Source: JBCCXZ01 sp965228005
Lineage (GTDB): Bacteria > Planctomycetota > Planctomycetia > Pirellulales > Lacipirellulaceae
Assembly (NCBI GenBank): GCA_965228005.1
Contig: CBDDGV010000001.1
Location: 992,001 to 1,056,000, forward strand
Reading direction: 5' to 3'
Length of the DNA stretch: 64,000 nt
The notes beneath the pieces were generated by a model. That model did not search any database, was not told the DNA's origin, and saw only the letters and a program-made list of their open reading frames with translations. A program made the translations under genes and the position numbers. Shown here one piece after another: positions 59,327 through 64,000 of the stretch. Within the stretch, counting starts at the first letter, position 1. The number at the start of each line of letters is the position of its first letter.

Positions 59327-60217
59327 ATGAAAAGCGAACACCGGCACGAGCTCGAGACGAACGAACTGGCTAAGTGGCTGGAAATTAGGATCGAGCAGGC
59401 CAAGCCGTACGTGGCCTACATCGTGGCCGGAGTGGCCGCGTTGGTCGTGGCTGTGGTGGCGGCGTCGTATGCGGGCGGCCGCTCCGCGGAGAAGCAGGAG
59501 CGTGCCTGGGAGGCTTTTGCGCTTGCCACCTATTCCCGCGAACTCGACCTCTCCAGCCTGCAGGAGGTCGCCGTCAGTGACGAGTACGCCGGTTCGGACG
59601 TGCAGGAATGGGCCTACCTCACCTGGGCCGATCGGCAGGTGCAGCTCGCCGCCCAGGCTTACCTCGACAACCGGGAACGCTCCACCGAGCTGCTCAAGCC
59701 GGCCCTCAGCGCCTACGAGTCGGTTGCCAGCCTCTCGGCCGACCAGCAGCTCGTCGATCGGGCCCGGCTAGGCCTGGCACGGGTCTACGAGATGCAGAAC
59801 CAACCAGACCGGGCCAAGCAGGAGTACGAGCTGGTCCAGGGCGACTTCGCCACCGTCGCGGCGGCCGCCATCCGGAGGCTGGAAGACAGCTCCGCCGCGG
59901 GAGACCTGGCATGGCTCGCCACGGCTCCGCTGCCGCGGCCGCCTGTTTCTGAGTCGGCTGTCCTGGGTTCCGACCCGACCTTCGGCGTCGACATCCCTGG
60001 AGTTTCTCCGGAGCAGCAGGCAGAACAGAAGTCGCTTGAGGAGATCCTCGGCGGCTTCCTCCCCAATGGCGCCGCCAACCGGTACGGCGAAGAAGACGCC
60101 GAAGCCGTGGAAGACGACGCTCCAGAAGCCGACGCAGAAGAAGCCGCGGAGAGCCCGGCCGACGCCGCCTCGGAAGAAGCCTCGACGGACGAGGCGACCG
60201 AATCGAGCGAGCCGTGA
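59327..60217 (+). CDS. Membrane-anchored TPR-like protein with acidic tail
   Basis: A 296-residue protein. The cytosolic N-terminus (ETNELAKWLEIRIEQAKPY) leads to one membrane helix (VAYIVAGVAALVVAVVAASYA), then a helical region (residues 60-185) with TPR-like features, including DRARLGLARVYEMQNQPDRAKQEYELV. The last 70 residues are extremely acidic (Glu/Asp/Ala/Ser). The layout resembles YfgM, an inner-membrane partner of translocation and envelope chaperones, but the resemblance is limited. It lies 29 bases upstream of the pseudouridine synthase gene and may be co-transcribed with it. Confidence 0.75.
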   Translation: MKSEHRHELETNELAKWLEIRIEQAKPYVAYIVAGVAALVVAVVAASYAGGRSAEKQERAWEAFALATYSRELDLSSLQEVAVSDEYAGSDVQEWAYLTWADRQVQLAAQAYLDNRERSTELLKPALSAYESVASLSADQQLVDRARLGLARVYEMQNQPDRAKQEYELVQGDFATVAAAAIRRLEDSSAAGDLAWLATAPLPRPPVSESAVLGSDPTFGVDIPGVSPEQQAEQKSLEEILGGFLPNGAANRYGEEDAEAVEDDAPEADAEEAAESPADAASEEASTDEATESSEP

Positions 60218-60246
60218 TCCGCTCACGGCCCAGCAGTGAGCCATAG

Positions 60247-61275
60247 ATGGGGCCCGGCGACTCGCCTCCACGCGCGGAACCGCCTGAGCGGCTCTACTTG
60301 GTTGTTGAGCCACACGAGGCCGGCCAGCGACTGGACGTTTTCCTGCACGGACGGTTGCCCGAGATTAGCCGCTCCCGGCTCCGCGCGGCGGTCGACGCCG
60401 GCAATGCGACAGTCGACGGCCTGCCGGCGAAGGCTTCCGGCAAGCTGAAGGCGGGCCAGCGGGTGGAGTTCACCCCTGCCGAGCCGCCCGCCGAAGGGCC
60501 CGAACCGGAGGCGATCGCACTCGACATTCTCTACGAAGACGAGTCGATCGCGGTCGTCAACAAACCGGCCGCCATGGTGGTGCACCCCGCTAAAGGCCAT
60601 TGGTCGGGCACGCTCGCCAGTGCTTTGGTCCACCGCTTCGGCCGCCTCAGCCAGCACGGCGGACCTACCCGCCCAGGGATCGTCCACCGGCTCGACCGCG
60701 ACACCACCGGCGTGATCGTGGTCGCCCGGAACGACAGGGCCCACGCAAATCTCGCCGCGCAGTTCGAGGCCCGCACCGTCGCCAAGCAGTACCTGGCCAT
60801 CGTCGTCGGCCAGCCCGACCGCGACCGCGACATCGTCGACCACCCCATCGGCGCCCACCCTTCGCAGCGGGAGAAGATGGCGCTGCGGGCCGGGCACTCG
60901 ACCAGCCGGGAAGCGCACACCGAGTACGCGGTCGAGGAGCGGCTCGGGCCAGTCGCGCTTGTGCGGGCCTTCCCCAAAACCGGGAGGACGCACCAGATCC
61001 GCCTGCACCTGCTGCACGCCGGCAACCCGGTGCTGTGCGACAAGCTCTACAGCGGCCGCGGTGCGCTCAGCGAAGTCGAGGCGCAGGCGTGGATCGACAA
61101 ACGCCCGCCCAAACCCGAGTCCGAAGACCGCCGCATCCTGCTGGATCGCCAAGCGCTGCACGCCCACAGGTTAGAGATCGACCACCCGCAGACGGGCGAG
61201 CGGCTCGAGTTCTCCGCGCCATTGCCCGCGGACATGCAACGCACACTCGACTTCTTTCGAGAAGCACCCGGCTAG
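60247..61275 (+). CDS. RluA/RluD-family 23S rRNA pseudouridine synthase
   Basis: A 342-residue enzyme. An N-terminal S4 RNA-binding domain (QRLDVFLHGRLPEISRSRLRAAV) is followed by the pseudouridine synthase core: VNKPAAMVVHPAKGH, the catalytic motif PGIVHRLDRDTTG with the Asp of HRLD, and KTGRTHQIRLHLLHAG. It isomerises uridines in helix 69 or related sites of 23S rRNA; RluD-like or RluA-like cannot be decided from sequence alone. The stop overlaps the convergent deacetylase gene by 4 bases. Confidence 0.93.
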   Translation: MGPGDSPPRAEPPERLYLVVEPHEAGQRLDVFLHGRLPEISRSRLRAAVDAGNATVDGLPAKASGKLKAGQRVEFTPAEPPAEGPEPEAIALDILYEDESIAVVNKPAAMVVHPAKGHWSGTLASALVHRFGRLSQHGGPTRPGIVHRLDRDTTGVIVVARNDRAHANLAAQFEARTVAKQYLAIVVGQPDRDRDIVDHPIGAHPSQREKMALRAGHSTSREAHTEYAVEERLGPVALVRAFPKTGRTHQIRLHLLHAGNPVLCDKLYSGRGALSEVEAQAWIDKRPPKPESEDRRILLDRQALHAHRLEIDHPQTGERLEFSAPLPADMQRTLDFFREAPG

Positions 61276-62018
61276 CCGCCGGGGAACAGCTGCCCCATCA
61301 GGTCCGACGTGCCGAATGGCCGCGGGTTGGTGAGGAGCTCACCGGCTCCGTAGCCGGCGGTGTGCCCCAGGTGCTTAGCGAGCGACTCGACCCGGTCGTA
61401 GATGTACTCCTTCTCCGGCGGGAACTGGGTCGCGTAGCAGCGGATCGACGCCAGCTTCTTGTCGAGCGACGCCGAGATATCCACCACGACCTGCCCCGGC
61501 TCGGTCGCGGGGGCGGCGGGGTTGAACCCCAGGCTGTAGTGCAGGAGCGCATCCACGCGGTGCGGCTCCTTGCCTGCAAAGTGCTCGTCCCACTTGGTGA
61601 GCCGGGAGTAGAAAACCGCCGCGTCGATGATCTGCATCGCCTGCCAGTGGTCGGGCGAGGCAGTAGGCGTCCGGCCCGCCAGGCCGATGACCAGCCGTGG
61701 CCGGAGCCGGCGGAACTCCATCGCCAGTTCCACCCGCGCCTCGAACGAGTCGAACAGCCGCCGGTTGGGCAGCTCCAGCGTCACCCGCTCCACGGCGCCG
61801 AGCACCTCGGCGGCGGCGGCCGCTTCGGCAAGACGCGTCTCCGGCCCGGGCGAGGCCGGCGTCGGCTCGCCGTCGGTCAGGTCGACGATCCCCACCCGGT
61901 GCCCCTGCCGGACGAGTTCGGCGACTGTGCCGCCGCAGCCGATCTCCACATCGTCCGGGTGGGCGCCGACGGCGATCACGTCCAGCGTCGGGTTGTTCTC
62001 CGGTGTTGGCGTAGGCAT
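61272..62018 (-). CDS. PIG-L family deacetylase (BshB1-like)
   Basis: A 248-residue enzyme. The zinc and catalytic motif AVGAHPDDVEIGCGGTVAEL is at residues 16-35, with the catalytic Asp in HPDDVE, and DLTDGEPT plus the late PDHWQAMQ segment supply further ligands. The length and GAHPDDVEIGCGGT pattern fit the BshB1 branch, which deacetylates GlcNAc-malate in bacillithiol synthesis, but other PIG-L members act on different amino sugars, so the substrate is uncertain. It lies 12 bases after purN on the same strand. Confidence 0.85.
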   Translation of the reverse strand: MPTPTPENNPTLDVIAVGAHPDDVEIGCGGTVAELVRQGHRVGIVDLTDGEPTPASPGPETRLAEAAAAAEVLGAVERVTLELPNRRLFDSFEARVELAMEFRRLRPRLVIGLAGRTPTASPDHWQAMQIIDAAVFYSRLTKWDEHFAGKEPHRVDALLHYSLGFNPAAPATEPGQVVVDISASLDKKLASIRCYATQFPPEKEYIYDRVESLAKHLGHTAGYGAGELLTNPRPFGTSDLMGQLFPGG

Positions 62019-62030
62019 CGGCTGTCCGAG

Positions 62031-62696
62031 CTATTGGGCGGCGGTCTTCTTGCGACGTTTCGGCACGAGCTTCACCACGCGGCCTTCAAGCTTCAGCCGC
62101 CCCTCGGCCAGCAGCCGCAGCACGTGGGGGTAGGCGTCGAGTTCGGTCTCGAACACGCGGTCGGCGAGCGTCTCGGCCGTGTCGTCGTCGAACACTGGCA
62201 CCGGCTGCTGCCAGATGATCGGGCCGCGGTCGTACTCGTTGTCGACGAAGTGCACCGTGCAGCCGGTCACTTTGACGCCGTGGTCGAGCACCGCCTGGTG
62301 GACCCGGCCGCCGTACATGCCGCGGCCGCCGAAGGCCGGGAGCAGCGCGGGGTGGATGTTCAGCACCCGTCCCTCAAAGCCCTCCGGCACCGGCGCCAAC
62401 TTCAGGAAGCCCGCCATCGCGACGTAGTCGACGCCCGCGTCGCGGCAAGCGGCGAACACGGCGTCGCCGTAGGACGAATCCGACTCGAACCCCGAACGTT
62501 CAATCACCTGCGTCGCGATGCCTGCTTTGGTCGCGTGCTGCAAGCCGCCCGCCTTCGGCGTGCTGGAAACGACCAGCACCACCTCGATCGGCAGCTCACC
62601 CTGTTCGGCGAGATCGATGAGGTTCTTCAGCGTCCGGCCCGAACCGGAGATGAGCACGGCGAGCCGCAGCGGTTTGGCGGAGGTGTCTTGGCTCAT
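62031..62696 (-). CDS. purN: Phosphoribosylglycinamide formyltransferase
   Basis: A 221-residue PurN. Landmarks: LAVLISGSGRTLKNLID at the N-terminus, the catalytic Asn-His in LNIHPALLPAFGGRGMYG, and CTVHFVDNEYDRGPIIWQ with the catalytic Asp. It transfers a formyl group from 10-formyl-THF to GAR in purine synthesis. The C-terminus is extended by a basic tail (KLVPKRRKKTAAQ). It starts inside the last codons of ileS (ATGA overlap) and so is translationally coupled to it. Confidence 0.95.
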   Translation of the reverse strand: MSQDTSAKPLRLAVLISGSGRTLKNLIDLAEQGELPIEVVLVVSSTPKAGGLQHATKAGIATQVIERSGFESDSSYGDAVFAACRDAGVDYVAMAGFLKLAPVPEGFEGRVLNIHPALLPAFGGRGMYGGRVHQAVLDHGVKVTGCTVHFVDNEYDRGPIIWQQPVPVFDDDTAETLADRVFETELDAYPHVLRLLAEGRLKLEGRVVKLVPKRRKKTAAQ

Positions 62697-64000
62697 GCCT
62701 TCATCACCTGCACGCTGACCTTCGCTTGGTGATCGCCCACGGCGACATCGATCTCGTCGGCGCCCTCAGGGGCCCGCGGAGCGACGGCGTCGGCGAGCGT
62801 CTCGGTGGAGATGTACTCCTCGAACGCATCAACCGCGGCCTGCAACTCGCTAGATTCCGTGGCGATACCCACCGCGATGCGGTCGGTGAACTCGCAGCCC
62901 ATCTCTTTGCGGCGGTCCTGGATCACCCGAACCAGGTCGCGCGCCAATCCCTCCAGGATCAACTCGTCGGTCAGCTCGGTCGACAGCACCACCACCACAC
63001 CGTGGGCGTTCGCCGCGGTCCAGCCCTCTTTGGGCTTCAGTCGCACTTCGATCTCTTCGGGGGTAAGCGAAATCGCCTGCCCCTCCACCTCGACGTCTAC
63101 CCGGCCGTTGTCGCGGATGTTGGCCAGCAGCTCGCTGCCGCTCTGCTGGTTGAGCGCCTGCTTCATCTTCGGCATCAGCTTGCCGAGCTTCGGCCCGAGC
63201 AGCTTGAAGTTGGGGAGCACCTCGTGGTCGACGTACCGTTCCGGCTCGTCGCTGAACTCCACCGCCTTCACGTTCAGCTCGTCGCAGATCACCGCCGCGT
63301 GCTCGGCGAGCCACGGCTGGTGCTCGGTCTCGGCGAGGAGGACGATCACGCTCGCCAACGGCTGGCGGACCTTGAGCTCGGCCTGCGTGCGGGCCTGCCG
63401 ACCGAGAGACGAGATGTGCCGTACCAGCCCCATGCGGGTCGAGAGCTGGGCGTCGGTCCGCCCGCCTGCGCTGCTCGGCCAGTCGCAGAGGTGGATGCTC
63501 TCCGGCACGCTGTCTCCGAAGCAGCTCACCGCCAGGTTCTGCCACAGGCTCTCCGCGAGGAACGGCACGAACGGGGCGATGATCTTCGCCGTGTCGACGA
63601 GGCACTCGTAGAGCGTCCAGTAGGCGTCGAGCTTACTGGGATCACGCTGGTCGCTGGACCAGAATCGGTCGCGGCTGCGGCGGACGTACCAGTTCGAGAG
63701 CGCGTCGACAAACTCCGTGATCCGCCCGCAGGCGCCGTAGCTGTCGTAGGCGTCCATCCGCTCGGCCACATCGGCGGCAACCTGGTCCAGCTCGCTCAGC
63801 ACCCACCGGTCCAGCTCGGCTCGCTCGCTAACTTCCCTGTAGGAGTCGGCAACGGCGAAGGCCTCCGCGGACAAGTCGGACTCCGCATTCCGCACTCCGC
63901 ACTCCGCACTCGGATCAAACCCGTCGATCTTGGCGTAGATCACAAAGAAGCTGTACACGTTCCACAGCCGCAGCAGGAACTCCGGCACGCTGTCCTTGAT
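62693..64000 (-). CDS. ileS: Isoleucyl-tRNA synthetase, C-terminal part (5' end beyond the window)
   Basis: The visible 435 residues begin in frame at the window edge and correspond to the anticodon-binding and C-terminal domains: LLRLWNVYSFFVIYAKIDG, ERAELDRWVLSELDQVAA, YDSYGACGRITEFVDALSNWYVRRSRDRFW and FVPFLAESLWQNLAV. The catalytic HIGH and KMSKS motifs lie outside. Residues encoded at about 63877-63913 (AECGVRNAESDL) come from a short tandem repeat and lengthen the linker before the ELDRW motif. The C-terminal segment has no Cys-rich zinc element in view. It charges tRNA-Ile. The gene overlaps purN by 4 bases. Confidence 0.95.
   Translation of the reverse strand: MKDSVPEFLLRLWNVYSFFVIYAKIDGFDPSAECGVRNAESDLSAEAFAVADSYREVSERAELDRWVLSELDQVAADVAERMDAYDSYGACGRITEFVDALSNWYVRRSRDRFWSSDQRDPSKLDAYWTLYECLVDTAKIIAPFVPFLAESLWQNLAVSCFGDSVPESIHLCDWPSSAGGRTDAQLSTRMGLVRHISSLGRQARTQAELKVRQPLASVIVLLAETEHQPWLAEHAAVICDELNVKAVEFSDEPERYVDHEVLPNFKLLGPKLGKLMPKMKQALNQQSGSELLANIRDNGRVDVEVEGQAISLTPEEIEVRLKPKEGWTAANAHGVVVVLSTELTDELILEGLARDLVRVIQDRRKEMGCEFTDRIAVGIATESSELQAAVDAFEEYISTETLADAVAPRAPEGADEIDVAVGDHQAKVSVQVMKA
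63877..63913. repeat. Short tandem repeat within ileS
   Basis: On the plus strand CGGACTCCGCATTCCGCACT and CCGCACTCCGCACTCGG form four imperfect 7-base units (CCGCACT or CCGCATT). The stretch is in frame and codes for about 12 residues of the isoleucyl-tRNA synthetase. Confidence 0.8.

Noticed and set aside
1..64000. CRISPR arrays, prophage, integrase or insertion sequence
   Set aside because: No regularly spaced repeats, no transposase, integrase or phage structural gene seen. The short dispersed repeats are not spaced as a CRISPR.

Overview
The window is GC-rich, densely coded bacterial chromosome, and its gene content points to the Planctomycetota, most likely order Pirellulales. The evidence is the combination of: a DUF1571 protein; a secreted protein with a DUF1559-type C-terminal half; a secreted protein with the variant haem motif C-x4-C-H; a 2026-residue alpha-2-macroglobulin; a Gram-negative lipid A gene set; a Tad (Flp) pilus cluster; and an rsmH gene that stands apart from any division or peptidoglycan cluster. 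No plasmid, phage or integron genes are visible. The genus is not determined.

Layout. 1-5.3 kb: end of a polytopic membrane protein, a HAD phosphatase, a small lipoprotein, a cytochrome-c-like secreted protein, acylphosphatase and a lone ABC-2 permease, closed by a paired palindrome. 5.3-8.9 kb (minus): skp-like chaperone, lpxC, lpxA and a Gfo/Idh dehydrogenase, an outer-membrane lipid A operon. 9.4-13.2 kb: FHA-GAF histidine kinase, metallo-beta-lactamase-fold hydrolase, DUF1571 protein. 13.3-19.1 kb (minus): two planctomycete-type secreted proteins, a putative anti-sigma factor, an ECF sigma factor and a polyprenyl glycosylphosphotransferase, with several short dispersed repeats. 19.4-25.5 kb: the macroglobulin. 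25.6-30.9 kb: Nudix protein, cysteine desulfurase, A-type Fe-S protein, an orphan Flp pilin, queA, rsmH, an HspQ-like protein.

31-42.1 kb (minus) is the Tad pilus locus. In transcription order it reads flp pilin, a 34-residue membrane peptide, cpaA prepilin peptidase, cpaB, secretin (cpaC/rcpA), tadZ/cpaE, tadA/cpaF ATPase, tadB, tadC, a small Cys-rich secreted protein and a TPR lipoprotein (tadD-like). It should build and retract an Flp fibre for adhesion. No tadE/F/G pseudopilin genes are present here.

42.8-64 kb: a terpenoid-cyclase-fold protein with a Tat-type DUF362 protein, an MFS transporter, tRNA-Ala(GGC), a flippase-like membrane protein with a methyltransferase, HD and HD-GYP proteins, a PQQ-propeller protein, an ABC exporter pair, a membrane protein with a doubtful C-terminus, a low-GC structured intergenic stretch (54.97-55.6 kb), comM, a UvrD/PcrA helicase, a TPR-like membrane protein, an RluA/RluD pseudouridine synthase, a PIG-L deacetylase, purN, and the 3' part of ileS running off the right edge.

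The points most worth a second look are the structured intergenic stretch upstream of comM, the tiny membrane ORF inside the tad locus, the dispersed repeats that have become coding sequence in two genes (one of them ileS), and the dehydrogenase coupled to lpxA, which may indicate a 3-amino lipid A.
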